Source: CAJXJP01 sp963926055
Lineage (GTDB): Bacteria > Patescibacteriota > Gracilibacteria > BD1-5 > UBA6164
Direction: 5' to 3'
Assembly: GCA_963926055.1 (NCBI GenBank)
Contig: CAWUVK010000001.1
Coordinates: 186,001-250,000 of the forward strand
Length of the DNA: 64,000 nt
The notes beneath the pieces were generated by a model that worked only from the letters and a program-made list of their open reading frames with translations, was not told the origin of the DNA and ran no database searches. Both the position numbers and the translations under genes were made by a program. Below, piece after piece: positions 32,377 through 43,396 of this stretch (position 1 is its first letter; every line of letters starts with the position of its first letter).

Positions 32377-32408
32377 AAAAAACTCTTTTTAAAAAAAGAG
32401 TTTTTTTA
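32377..32408. terminator. Terminator, twin of 31683-31716
   Basis: Same AAAAAAACTCTTT/AAAGAGTTTTTTT hairpin, overlapping the stop codon of the reverse pirin gene at 32406-32408. Confidence 0.78.
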
Positions 32409-33116
32409 TTGCATTGGAACTTCTAAAATTAAAACATCAAAATTATCACTTTCAGATTTGATTTCGATATTATTTTCATCGGTGAATCCAATAGCATCTT
32501 TTGCGTGTACAATTTCTTCATCAATAGTACCATTTCAATAAATACTCATCATATATATTCCGTTACTCTCCAAATGTTTTTTATAAAAAATTGATCTTCA
32601 TTTTTCTAAATCTACACGAGAAATATATGCGTCTTGATTGATAAAAACATTTTTATCTGATTTATTAGGTGAAACAAGTAATTGAAAATTATTTTTTCTA
32701 TTTTCAGGTAAAAATTTCTTTTGGTTATATTGAGGTTGAATATCATTTTTTTTCGTTTGTATCCAAATTTGAAATGAATTTGTTTCTTGAATATGAGATG
32801 GATTAAATTCAGAATGTAAGACTCATGTTCCAGCTGACATTGCTTGAACTTCTCCTGCTTGAATCACTCAACTATTCCCCATTGAATCTTTGTGCTCTAA
32901 GGCTCCTGAAAGTACGATTGTGATTATTTCCATGTTGTTATGTGGATGAGTTCAAAATCATTGTCCTGCTGCAATAATATCATCATTTATTACTCTGAGA
33001 GTTCAAAAACCCATTTTTGATGGATTAAAATATTCTCAAAAACTAAAACTATGTGCTGCTTGAAGCCAACCAAAATCAAAAATTCATCTTGAAGAACCAG
33101 TATGTATTATTTTCAT
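32406..33116 (-). CDS. Pirin family protein
   Basis: A 236-residue bicupin of normal pirin length. The N-terminal cupin has the metal ligands in THPHNNMEIITIVLSG and LEHKDSMG, followed by VLHSEFNPS, the usual H-x-H...E/H pattern. Pirins bind Fe(II); some are quercetin dioxygenases and others act as redox-linked regulators. SRGIFDFGWLQAAHSFSFGEYF is the classic N-terminal motif. Stands alone between the Cys-rich protein and the ABC transporter. Confidence 0.9.
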
Positions 33117-33186
33117 AAAAATATAAATTATATAATAACTATAAAAAATATAGCTATTAACCTTAATTAAAAATTAAATACTTGTT

Positions 33187-34383
33187 TTATTCAAAACGAA
33201 GTGCGTCAATTGGACGAAGTTTTGCTGCCTTATATGCTGGTAATAATCAGAAAAATATCCCAATGAAAAGAGAAAATCAAACACTAATAATAATAGAATT
33301 AATAGAGATTATTGCTGCTATTGAAAAGAAATTAAGTCAAAATACAACAGCATATGAAAAAATTACTCAAATAATTCCTCAAATCACACTTAAACTCAAA
33401 GCTTCGGTTAAAAATTGTAATAAAATATCTTTTTTAGAAGCTCAAATAGCTTTACGAATACCTATTTCTTTTGTTCTTTCGGTTACTCAAACGAGCATAA
33501 TATTCATAATTCCAATCCCTCAAACTAATAATGAGATGGCAGCAATACCACTTAAAAGCATAGTTAAAGTACCAGTAATAGAAGTTATTCTCTCAAGCAT
33601 TTCAGCTTGATTTCTTATATTATAGGGCAGTGAATTTGGATTATCAACCTCTAAATAATCTTGTAAAAATTCATTTAATTGCGCTTGCTTTTGTTCAACT
33701 AAATCTGAATTCTCAACTCTAATAGTTACTTGAGAATAATGTTTTTGTCCAGCAATACGTATTCAAACTGTTGTAATTGGCATAAAAATAACACTGTCAT
33801 ATTGAGAATTTTCATCAATTACTCATATTATTTCTAAAACATGTGATCACATTTTTACTCTATTTCAAACTGCTTGCTGTGATCAAAATAACTCTGTAGC
33901 AACTGTATTTCAAACTACAGCTACTTTTTGGAGTTTATCTAAATCATAAGATGAAATATTTCTTCATTCTACTAATTCTAGATTAGTAGCAGATAAAAAT
34001 TGTTTATCTACACCATTTATACTTACAGACATATCAACTCAGTTATATACAAGTTGTCCATTTGAAGAAATAATAGGTAATACAGCTTGTAATCAATCAA
34101 TATTATTTTGTATTGATTCCACAAGAGGTTTATTTAAAAAATTAGTTGATGTAGATTTATCACGTGTAGATCACCATCCTCATCCTGGTGAAAGAGTGAG
34201 TACATTTGTTCACATTTCTTCTATTTGATCTATTATTTGTTTTGTACTTCCATTTCAAATTGCAGATAAGATAATTACCGAAGCTACTCAAATAATAATT
34301 CAAAGCATAGATAAACTCGCACGGAGTTTATTTGACCAAATTGATTCGAGTGAATTTATAAAATTTTCTAAAAATTTATTCAT
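33187..34383 (-). CDS. MacB-type ABC transporter permease (FtsX domain)
   Basis: A 398-residue permease: one N-terminal helix (LSMLGIIIGVASVIILSAIG), a periplasm-facing MacB_PCD domain of about 230 residues, and three C-terminal helices with the FtsX signature. TERTKEIGIRKAIGASKKDI is the diagnostic coupling-helix motif of MacB/FtsX permeases, and the protein ends LPAYKAAKLRPIDALRFE as these usually do. Forms a complex with the ATPase 4 nt upstream and the fusion protein before that; exports drugs, peptides or lipoproteins. Confidence 0.9.
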
Positions 34384-34387
34384 AATT

Positions 34388-35047
34388 TTATGTTAATAAT
34401 CAGTCCTTAATATGAATATGTTTTGAAGCATATGCATCAATCTCATCTTCATGCGTGATTAAAATAATTGTAGTTGCTTGATTATTGAGTTCTTGTAATA
34501 AATGCATTATTTCATCTCAAGTTTTAGAATCAAGTGCTCCTGTTGGTTCATCGGCTAAAATAAATTTAGGATTTATAGCTAAAGCTCGCGCTATAGAAAC
34601 TCTTTGTTGTTGTCATCAAGAAAGTTCATTTGGAAGATGATTTTTTTTGTCTTCCAATCAAACTTTTCTTAAAGCTTCTAATGCCATTTTTTCTCTCGTG
34701 AGTTTATCGATTCCTTGATATGAAAGTGGGAGCATAACTTGTTTTATAACACTCATACGAGAAATTAAATTATAACTTTGGAATATAAATCATATATTTT
34801 TACCACGAATAGCTCATAATTCATCCTCAGATTTTCAAAATAATTCTTGTCAATCAAATATATAACTCCCGGAAGTTGGTATATCAAGCATTCAAATTAT
34901 ATTCATTAAAGTTGATTTTCATGAACCACTAGGTCACATAATAGAAACAAAGTCTCACTCTAAAATCTCAACATCAATTCATTTTAATACTTTGAGAAGA
35001 TTGTCTCACATAATATAATTTTTTGTAATATTTTTTAATGTAATCAT
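34388..35047 (-). CDS. MacB-type ABC transporter ATP-binding protein
   Basis: A 219-residue ABC ATPase of the LolD/MacB type. Walker A is MGPSGSGKST, the Q-loop FIFQSYNL, signature LSGGQQQRVSIARAL, Walker B FILADEPTGALD and the H-loop ITHE. The LPLSYQGI sequence is typical of this subfamily. It lies between the membrane fusion protein and the permease, and several motif glycines are TGA. Confidence 0.93.
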
Positions 35048-35062
35048 ATTTTTATTTAATAA

Positions 35063-37165
35063 TTATCTTTGCCTTCCTCCTGTCTGAAAATTTCATGCTG
35101 GTTTTACACCTCAACCTGTAGGTCAAAATAAAGTAGTAGATTCTTCTTTTCAAGTAACCTGCCTTTGTCTGGTATTTTGAGAAATAATTATATCTCAAAC
35201 TTCTAGACCAGAAATAATTTGAGTTTTACCATCTAAAGTAGCTCAAATTTCAACAACTGATTTTTCTATTTTTGTACCTTTTTTTATATTTACGATACTA
35301 TTACCATCGTTATTTTGTGAAATAAAATTTGAATCTATGGCAATAATATTATCTAATTTATCAGTAAATATTTCTATATCCGCTGTCATTCAAGACAATA
35401 TTTTTTTATCGAAATTTTCATCGCGAATTGAAATATATACTTGATATGAGACAACACCTGAATTATTTACTGGAGTAGTATCTACACGTGATACTTCAGC
35501 CTGTACATCTAAGTTTGGATAGGCATCAAATGTAACTATAGCACTATCGTCTTTTTCTACATTTACAATGTCAACTTGATCAATCATCACAGTAATTTGT
35601 AATTGATTTGGGTTTTCTATGTAAATAGTTTTATCAGTATCATTGGTAATTTTATCTCACACTTGATAATCATTATTTGTAATTATTCCGTCAAAAGGGG
35701 CAATAATTTGATAATCTTCAAGTGAATCATAAGCGGATTGTAACTTAATTTCAGATTGTTTTATAGAATTTGTCGCACGCAAAATATTTTTTTGTGTTGG
35801 TCATTCTAAAAGTTCCTCTTGTTTGATAAGAGCTAAATCATACGATTTTTTCTTATCATCGAGATTATTTTGTTTATTTTCTAGTTCTACTTTTTGATTT
35901 GCTAACATTTCATTGAAATCATCTTGCGCAGTTTCTAGTGATTGTTTTGCTTTTTCTAAAGAAAATTTTTGATTGTTAATAGATTCTTGTTTTGATAATA
36001 ATTCTGTTTGTTGAGAATCAGATAAAAGATCTAAATCCGTTAAGTTTTCCAAAGTATGAATTTCACTTCTAATTTGAGAAATTTTATTCAAAGTATTATT
36101 TCTATTTGAAAGTGTAGAAGATTTCATAGAATTAATTTCACTTTGTGATAAACTTCCCACACTTACAATACTTGAATCAACAGCTTCATACAGTGAATCT
36201 AGAGTTTCATAACTATGAGAATAAATATTTAAGATATTTGTAAGAATTTCAGAAATTTTTTCTTTCTCTCATGAATAATCATAATTGTTTATAAGAACTT
36301 TTAGCGTTTCTAGCTCTTGTAAATTTTCTCTTAAAGATTGTTTTGCATCATATTTTAATCCAGTATTTTTTGCAGATAAATATTGATCATAATCATCATT
36401 TAGATCTTTATTTTTATCAGTAATTCATAAAATCTGATCAGCTTGATCAATAATTATTTTAATATCTCAAAGATAACTGAGAAAATCATTTTCCATATTT
36501 AAAATAGTCGTAGATTTTGAACTTTGAGAATTATTGAGTGATTGTGAATTTTGTTTTATAAAAATTTCAAGATTTTTTTCTGCAATTTCTAAATTTACTT
36601 CATCAGAGCTAATATCTGTTTGTAAATTTTGTATATTTTGCAGTGATTGCTCTATTTTATTATTTTGTGAAATTTTTAAATTTTCTAATTCTTTTTGTGC
36701 AATTTTATATGCATTTTCAGATTGAATAATACTATTTTTTGCAGAAGTTAAATCACTTTCATCTTTGTCTTCGTACAGTTCTTGATAATCTAGATTTGCA
36801 TTTGTGAGAGAAATTCTAGCAGTTTCAATTGAATCATAGGCATCTTGATCGTCAATTTGCGCGATTATATCTCATTGTTTTACAGAGTCTCAAACATCAA
36901 AAAAAACTTGCGTAATACTTCAAGCTTTATTAAAACTCAATGATTGCTCATCTTCTAATGAAGCTTCTCAAACAACAAAAATAGAGTTTTCTAGCGAACC
37001 AGTTGAAACAGTTAATTCCCTATTTTGAGCAAAAGTTTCATATCATGAATTAATATCATCTGTATTATTTGCAATAAAAAAATATCAACCTAAAACAAAT
37101 CAAGTGATAATAATAAAACTAATAAATTTGTGCTTTATAAAAAAAGCGAAAAAAGGAGGCTTCAT
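35063..37165 (-). CDS. MacA/HlyD-type membrane fusion protein with very long coiled coil
   Basis: A 700-residue adaptor, about twice the usual MacA length. One N-terminal helix (FISFIIITGFVLGGYFFIA) is followed by a lipoyl/barrel-sandwich half (IFVVGEASLEDEQ, GDSVKQGDIIAQI), about 330 residues of coiled coil, the second lipoyl half (IIAPFDGIITNNDYQVGD) and a beta-barrel. The C-terminus is Gly- and Thr-rich. First gene of the MacAB operon. The expanded hairpin may span a thick envelope or S-layer in a cell lacking an outer-membrane channel; that is inference. Confidence 0.88.
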
Positions 37166-37272
37166 ATATAATAAGTAAATAATAACTCACAAAATATACA
37201 AACCTTAAGTAAGACTTAATTAAGAAAAATAATATTTAAAAATAAAAAAGAATAAAAGTCTCAACTTTTATT

Positions 37273-37689
37273 CTAATAGAGTTTCATGCATACCAATCAA
37301 AAGATGATAAATACCAGACCTACAAAATCTCAAAATGTGAAGTTTTCTCAAAGTAATAGCACTCAAATCGGAATATACGCAACAGGAATAAAGCTTCATA
37401 AAAAATTTTGAAAACTACTACTTGGATGAGATTTTGTGTATTTTTGCGTTAAATAACTTCATAAAAAATCAAATCAAGCAATTAAAAACATTAAAATAAT
37501 CAGTGTTGAATTTAAATTATTTTCACCCGGAAAAAAATAATATAAAACTAAGCTAACTCACAAAGCTATTAGATAACGAAATCCTACTATTTGATCTCAG
37601 CTATTATTTTGTGAAATTAATAATTTTTTATTTGTGATTCATTTTAAACTTAAAAAAAAGCTCACAACCAGTGAAATAATTAGACTCAT
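37273..37689 (-). CDS. Small DMT/EamA-like membrane protein, 138 aa
   Basis: Four or five membrane helices. The end, LLGENFTFGDFVGLVFIIFGLV, is the C-terminal pattern of an EamA half-domain ([LI]GE-x-[FLM]-x4-x-x-G-x2-[LIM]I-x-G). At half length it would have to dimerise, as small multidrug-type DMT proteins do. Substrate unknown. It starts upstream of the MacAB operon on the same strand, 107 nt apart. Confidence 0.65.
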
Positions 37690-37821
37690 TGAACTTATTT
37701 ATAAATAAATTTTTAATTATAATAAAATAAATACACAAAAATACAAAATAGAATATAAAAAAAATTTTTTATTTTTCTATTGCTCTATATAATAAGAAAT
37801 ATTAACGCATAAATACGAATA

Positions 37822-38643
37822 ATGAATTGTACAAAAACACTAATATTTCTCGATACAGAAACAACAGGAATTATCAAAGATAATTCAAATACTATTCAAT
37901 CTAATGGTGATTTAATCCAACTTGCTTATAGAAAAATCGAAAATGAAAATCAAACTGATAAAAATATTTTCGTAAATACTGATACAAAAATAGAAATTTG
38001 AGCTATGGCAACTCATGGGATTTATCCTAAATTATTAGCAGAAAAATCTGGTGGAACATATATATCAGATATTACTCTTGATAGAAATACTTTTGCGAGT
38101 GACGTTTTAATCGCACATAATTCTGATTTTGATGTTTCTGTTTTAGAAGTAGCTGGATTCACTTGTAGTAGACAAGTTGTAGACACTTTAAAAGTAGCTA
38201 AAATCCTATTATCAGAGGGAATATTTGAAAAATTCTACGATAATAATCCAGAATATGTCAACATGCAATATCTCAGATATTATTTCAAACATTATGAAAT
38301 TTTAGATGCAAATGGAAACGCTGAAGTTACAACGGCTCATGATGCTTTTGGTGATGTAGTAGTTTTACAAAAAGTATTTGAATCAATGTTTAATATTATC
38401 AAAACACAATTAAATATTTCTGATGATGAAACATTAGAAACAATGATCGAAATGTCTCAAAAAGAATTTTTACTTATCTCAACTATGGCTTTTGGAAAAT
38501 ACAGAGGGAGAACTTTTGAAGATGTTGCAAAAATGGATTCAAACTATTTACAATGGATTATTGATGCTGATTTCACAGAAGATGTTAAATATACTTGTAG
38601 TGTTCATCTTGGACAAATTGAAGATAAAAAATTCTTTAGTTAA
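37822..38643 (+). CDS. DEDDh 3'-5' exonuclease with exodeoxyribonuclease X C-terminal domain
   Basis: A 273-residue nuclease. The DnaQ-like domain has motif I FLDTETTG, motif II AHNSDFDVSVL and motif III HDAFGDV, giving the catalytic D, E, D, H, D. A C-terminal domain, MAFGKYRGRTFEDVAKMDSNYLQWI, matches the Exodeox_X_C motif FGK-x-[KR]G-x3-E-[IV]-x3-D-x2-YL-x-W. It probably trims DNA 3' ends in repair or proofreading. Only a single TGA codon is seen. It stands alone and ends at a terminator. Confidence 0.9.
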
Positions 38644-38647
38644 AAAA

Positions 38648-38685
38648 TAAAAAGTAGAAGTTTTATAAAACTTCTACTTTTTTTG
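38648..38685. terminator. Bidirectional terminator overlapping a stop codon
   Basis: AAAGTAGAAGTTTT and AAAACTTCTACTTT arms. The loop contains the stop of the reverse membrane gene (38663-38665). Confidence 0.82.
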
Positions 38686-39103
38686 GTTGTAAAAATAATT
38701 TTGTTGTAAAATATATTACTCAAATAGTTATCATTGTAGTTAATATAGATATAATATTATAATCTAATCTATAGCTTAACTCTCAAATTAATTTTATAAA
38801 ATTTATTCCAGATAATAAAATAAGTAAAAACATTAAATATTTTTTTATATCTATAGATTCAATTTTAAAAAATAATAAAAGTATTTTTAATGAAAAAAAT
38901 GTTGAAATAAATAAAGAAATTGATGTAATAATAAGAATTAAAATATTTAATAGTATTAAATATTCACTAAATAGTGAAAAAATATATATTGTTTTTGGTG
39001 AAAATATTGAAAAAATTATATTTACAAGAGTTGTTATAAGAAACAATAAAATTAATTGAGTAAATACTTTTCAAATCGAACTTAAATATTTGCTATAATC
39101 CAT
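38663..39103 (-). CDS. Hypothetical membrane protein, 146 aa
   Basis: Not recognised. Four hydrophobic helices: QLILLFLITTLVNIIF, YLILLNILILIITSISLFI, YLMFLLILLSGINFI and IISILTTMITIGVIYF. Few charged residues and no motif. Its final codons encode KKVEVL within the terminator hairpin. Confidence 0.65.
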
Positions 39104-39179
39104 ATTTTGTATTTATTTTTAAAATATTATAGTCAATATAATACTATATTTATTTCCTATATCAAATAATAAATACTTT

Positions 39180-39728
39180 TTATTTTATTTTTATATCTAA
39201 ATGTTGTAATAATCAGAATACATTTTCTCTATTAAAAATAGTTCACTTTAGTGTATTATGATTTGGATCAATTACGAAGCTATGACTTCCTGAAAAATCT
39301 ACTTTTTCTAGTTTCGTTTGAAAAAATATGGATTTTTCTAGATTACAATATTCAAATTTTGAGTTTTGTAGATGTGTTTGAGTGAAATCACACTCTTTTA
39401 ATTCACAGTCTGCAAAAATAGTATTTTTCATTTCTAATCAATAAAAACTACACAGTGAAATATCACAATCATAAAAATTTATTTGTAATAATAGACTTTC
39501 TAGATCTACAAATTTCAATCACATTATTTTACAATCTTTAAATCAGATTGTATCAAAAGTTGTATTTTTTAGTTGAATATTTGATAAATTACACTTGTGG
39601 AATTCACAATCATGGAATCTTTTCTGAGAAAAATTATAATTAGAAAAATTAATTCAATAAAAAGAAAAATCTGATATTTCATCTAATTGCATTATTTCAT
39701 CGATTTTTTCTTGTGTAATTTTTTGCAT
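39180..39728 (-). CDS. Pentapeptide-repeat protein
   Basis: A 182-residue protein with repeats of the A[DN]LxX type in its looser F-x-x-[CSN]-x form: FSNYNF, FHDCEFHKCNL, FADCELKECDF, SKFEYCNLEKSIF, KLEKVDFSGS. It should form a right-handed four-sided beta helix. The end, VIDPNHNTLKGTIF, then LLQHLDIKIK, matches the tail of bacterial pentapeptide proteins. Some relatives (Qnr, MfpA) bind DNA gyrase; the job here is unknown. Confidence 0.88.
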
Positions 39729-39790
39729 ATATACTAATTTTGAATATAAAATTTTTAATATTTTAATCCAATAAAATTAATTTCAAAATA

Positions 39791-39818
39791 AAAAAGGAAA
39801 ATATTTTCCTTTTTTTTA
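39791..39818 (-). terminator. Intrinsic terminator
   Basis: AAAAAGGAAAA and TTTTCCTTTTT arms just after the Spy-like gene stop (39821-39823) on the reverse strand. Confidence 0.8.
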
Positions 39819-39820
39819 TT

Positions 39821-40357
39821 TTATAAAGACTCTGTTTGTAAGACTTTATTCATTAATCTTTTTTCAGTACCATGTGATTTTTTAAAATTTCCTCTATATT
39901 TATGACTTCATTTTTTCCCAATATGTTCAGCTTTAAAAGTATTGAGCATAGTTTGTTCATCATCGGAAATTGTTTCTCAAGCTTTTACTTTTTCTAAAAT
40001 CGCTTGAATTTCAGCTTTCTTTTCTTCCATTTCTAATTTTTTAGCTTGCATTTCAGATTTTTTTTCAATGATTTCTGCTCTAATAATCTCTTGTTGAGCT
40101 GTAAGAGTTTCTCCAGCTAATAATGCATCAATTACTTCATTATGAGATTTTCTTTCAGCTTGCTTTTCTTCTCTTTGTACTTGCATTTCAACTTTTTGTT
40201 CATCTGTTAATTCAACTCTTTCGAATTTACCTTTTTGAAATTCTTTTACAGTGTTTGTAGTAGTTGTAGATAATTCTTCATCAGCATAAGAATAAGAGAG
40301 ACCAGTAGCAGATACAGCGATTAAAGCAGCTGCAGCAATTAATTTATTTGTTTTCAT
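39821..40357 (-). CDS. Secreted coiled-coil protein, Spy/CpxP-like (LTxxQ)
   Basis: A 178-residue exported protein. The signal peptide (MKTNKLIAAAALIAVSATG, cleavage near SYA-DE) is clear. The mature part is charged and helical with LTDEQK and LTAQQEIIRAEI, two LTxxQ-like motifs as in Spy and CpxP periplasmic chaperones, followed by a long Glu/Lys/Met coiled coil. The C-terminus is basic. The resemblance to Spy is in motif and composition only. Confidence 0.7.
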
Positions 40358-40551
40358 AATAGTTTGTTTATAGTTAAATATAGTATAACCAGTAAATAAA
40401 TAAGTAATTCGCGAGATTACGAGATATACATTAATCAGTACGATTAAGAATGAAGTAATAATTTTATAAAAATATAAATTATAAAATATTACTTTTTTGA
40501 GAAACTTATTTTATTCGTAAAATATAAATAATTACATAATTTTTTACACGA

Positions 40552-41127
40552 ATGAATTCAGAAATTAAATCAACAAATCTCATAGCACTCAACAAACCAA
40601 AAGGATACGTAGTAACAAAATCAGACGAACTGGGGAGAAAAACTGTATACCAACTCTTACCACAATGGGTTTTTGATGATGGTTGGATGCCAATTTGAAG
40701 GCTCGATTTAGAATCAAAAGGATTATTACTGTTCACTAAAAATGGAAAAATCAGCAATGTACTCACAACTCCTGGAAACTGTAAAAAAATCTATGAAATC
40801 TGGGTAAGATGATTTGTAACACCCGAGCATATTCAAATGGCTCTCGATTGAGTAGAAAGTCCTCACGGAATTCTCAAAGCAAAATTTGTCGAAAAAATTT
40901 GAAATGGTTGAGCAAAAACCAAACTCAGAGTCCAACTCGACGAAGGAAAAAATAGACATATTCGTCGTTTATTTTGAGCCATGAAAGATCCAAAACATGG
41001 AACTTCCCTCAAAGTTTTATACCTAACCAGAGTAAGTATTTGAAGTCTAGAGCTATCACTCGAAAGCTGAAAATGGGATTTTATCACCAAACAAGAAGAA
41101 AATAATTTACTTTGATGATTGTATTAA
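40552..41127 (+). CDS. Pseudouridine synthase (RsuA/RluB/RluE family)
   Basis: A 191-residue enzyme that turns a specific uridine of rRNA into pseudouridine. LNKPKGYVVTKSD is the family's N-terminal motif; GRLDLESKGLLLFTKNG contains the catalytic Asp (GRLD). YEIWVRG, LDEGKNRHIRRLFGAM and LTRVSIGSLEL follow in the expected order. It lacks an S4 domain and so most resembles RluE/TruA-independent members. The exact rRNA target is not deducible. Confidence 0.92.
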
Positions 41128-41188
41128 AAACATATTTGACATATTACTTTTTTTATATAAAAAATATTTACAAAAATTGGAGGTCAAC

Positions 41189-41236
41189 ATGAATATGTTG
41201 AAAAAAATGAAAAATTGTAAAAAAAATCAGCCATAG
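41189..41236 (+). CDS. Possible 15-residue leader or small protein
   Basis: ATG at 41189 with a textbook GGAGG ribosome site 7 nt upstream, a TTGACA box further upstream (41136-41141), then MNMLKKMKNCKKNQP and a TAG inside the left arm of a terminator. The strong ribosome site is unusual in this window. There is no gene on this strand directly after the terminator, so attenuation is not obvious. Confidence 0.45.
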   Translation: MNMLKKMKNCKKNQP

Positions 41237-41248
41237 GCTGATTTTTTT
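41222..41248 (+). terminator. Intrinsic terminator
   Basis: AAAAATCAGCC and GGCTGATTTTT arms around ATA; contains the stop of the 15-codon ORF and may also serve the convergent reverse gene. Confidence 0.82.
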
Positions 41249-41292
41249 CTTGTAAATTAATATAGTATTAAATTAATAATAAATATAAATTT

Positions 41293-41772
41293 TTAATTAT
41301 CTAAAAGATTTACCGTTTTTGATTTTGTATCTTTCACTTCACCTATAACTTGACCATCAATAAGTTTAGATTCTCTTTTAATTCTAATATTGATTTGATG
41401 CATATTATTATCTTCAACATGAAAATCCTTTTTATCATTTCTAAAATTAAACCCTTCTACTTCTAGGTGAAAATCATCTAATTGCAATCCATCAATTCCT
41501 TTAATATTATCATAAAGATCGCTAATCAATCAACCATAATTATCACTTTTAATTTTAGCTATATGAATTCATTCTCTTGATTCATTTGAACTTTTTGTAA
41601 TATTAGCAATCATATCGTCAAGATTTAATAACGATTTATCGAAATCAGCTGGGAAATAATCTCATATTTTTGACCAAATAACCTCTCAGAATTTTTTTTC
41701 AATTTCATTATACTGATTCACTAAAGTTCATAATGTTAAATCGTAAGAAACAAGTTCTATATTTTTTCACAT
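41293..41772 (-). CDS. Hypothetical protein, 159 aa
   Basis: Not recognised. A soluble acidic protein with Met-Gly (TGA) start, a helical N-terminal half (VNQYNEIEKKFGEVIWSKIGDYF) and a strand-rich C-terminal half ending in lysine- and valine-rich sequence (KSKTVNLLDN). No signal peptide or catalytic motif visible. Confidence 0.7.
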
Positions 41773-41865
41773 ATTTATAATAATTATTAAAGTATATTAT
41801 CATTATTATACTATAATCTTATGATTTTATGCAAAATATAATATAAAAATATTTATCTAACTAAT

Positions 41866-42312
41866 TTATACTGAGAATACTTTATTAAAATTTATTTTCA
41901 AAAATAGAAAATAAACAAGAAAAAATATAATCTGATTTGCTAAATATAGAATAAAATTTACATTATCATCCATTGAATATTCATAATAAATATTTATATA
42001 TCAATTAAAAACGAAATAAGATAATCAGAAAAATAAGCATAAAAGAAAGGTATTTTTAGTAATCTTGAAATATTTTTTATCTATTTTTAGATAATTTTTT
42101 AATAATTTAGTGACAAAATATGTTGTTAAATAAAGGGATATTAAAATAATTACAAATGAAATGATATTTTCCAAAATACTATTTCAATCTAGTAAACCTA
42201 GTCATGATAATTTTAATATCATAGAAAATAATATTAAAATTGCTATGAAGCAAAAATATTGAATTAAAAGCAAAAATATTATTTTAAACGTGAAAATAAG
42301 TTTTGAAAGCAT
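41866..42312 (-). CDS. Hypothetical membrane protein, 148 aa
   Basis: Not recognised. Four hydrophobic helices: FKIIFLLLIQYFCFIAILILF, IISFVIILISLYLTTYFV, FLLCLFFGLSYFVF and LANQIIFFLVYFLFL. The loops are short and basic. Resembles the 146-residue membrane protein at 38663 only in layout. Confidence 0.62.
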
Positions 42313-42401
42313 CATTATTGAGCATTTATACAAAGTAATGATTGTATAATAATTTTAAACACATTAAAATCAATTTAATATATTAAAAATTATATAAGAA
42401 A

Positions 42402-43076
42402 TTAAGTATCTCTCGAAATTCTACTCATAACTGAATCGATAAAATTAGTATCTAATTCCCTATTTTTAAAATTAAATCAGAATTCTATAACTCATCAATC
42501 TACTTCAAATATATATCTAGTTCTATCATTAGATACAAAAGCATAATTATTTAATCATTTCAAAAAATAATTATTCTCAAAAATATATGACTTTGATCTA
42601 TAATAATCAATAAGTAAGTTTAATTTTTCATTTCATTGTCTATCTATAAGTTCATCTTCGTTACACCAAGTATATAATACAGGACATCATGAAATAAAAT
42701 GGTTTTTTATAGAAAAGCTTATATTTTTATCTTTATCATAAAAATTATGTCATGAAAAACTATCAGTATCCAATGCTACATTTTTCTCCCATTTTTTTGG
42801 ATATGAAAACTTTATATTAGGAAAATGGTAACTTCAGTTAGGAAAGTAGTCTTTATTATTCCAGAAATTATCATGAGTCAATTCTATCCATTCAATTCTA
42901 ACAGAATCTTGCTCATTATGTAATTTTCATAAATTATCCTTATTTACATTAATGTTATTTTTATCATTTTTAATAGCATTAATATTTTTATTATTATTTT
43001 CTATATTACTTTTTTCTTGACTATTGCAAGAAACTAGAGCAAAAACTAATAAAATTAAACAAATAATTTTTCTCAT
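42402..43076 (-). CDS. Hypothetical lipoprotein, 224 aa
   Basis: Signal peptide MRKIICLILLVFALVSC with lipobox LVSC, so Cys17 should be lipidated. An Asn/Lys-rich linker (about 18-50) leads to a globular domain containing YHFPNIKFSYPKKWEKN and SGHNFYDKDKNISFSIK, a pattern seen in PsbP-like or other outer-surface lipoproteins, followed by a Cys pair (GCPVLYTWC). Not assigned to a family. Confidence 0.72.
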
Positions 43077-43160
43077 AATATTTTTTTTAAAAAAATAAAG
43101 CTTGAACTAGTTTTCTACTAAATTCAAGCTAATTATATACATTTCTTTGTAATTCAATTT

Positions 43161-43236
43161 TGGTGGACCCACCGGGCTACGATCCCGGGACCTATCGCTT
43201 AAGAGGCGAGTGCTCTACCAACTGAGCTATGGATCC
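43161..43236 (-). tRNA. tRNA-Lys(CUU)
   Basis: A 76-nt cloverleaf including the encoded CCA. Acceptor GGATCCA/TGGGTCC, D arm GCTC/GAGC with AGTTGGTA loop, anticodon loop CTCTTAA giving anticodon CUU (Lys, AAG), T stem CCGGG/CCCGG. The anticodon stem has a C27-U43 mismatch. The T loop is AUCGUAG instead of UUCRANY, swapping the conserved U54 and A58. Confidence 0.93.
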
Positions 43237-43396
43237 ATATAAAATGTGAAAACAGTCTAAAGAAATTAGACAAAATTGCAAATTTTATTCTTATTTTAGA
43301 GATAATTTCAGAAAAGTCTGAAATTATATGAAATTAATCTTGCAACTGCTCAAATCTCACTATAATCAGATAAATACTTTTAAATTAATTGCTTTC

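Noticed and set aside
33182..33610. Forward 142-codon ORF at the end of the MacAB operon
   Set aside because: It is antisense to the permease's conserved FtsX region.
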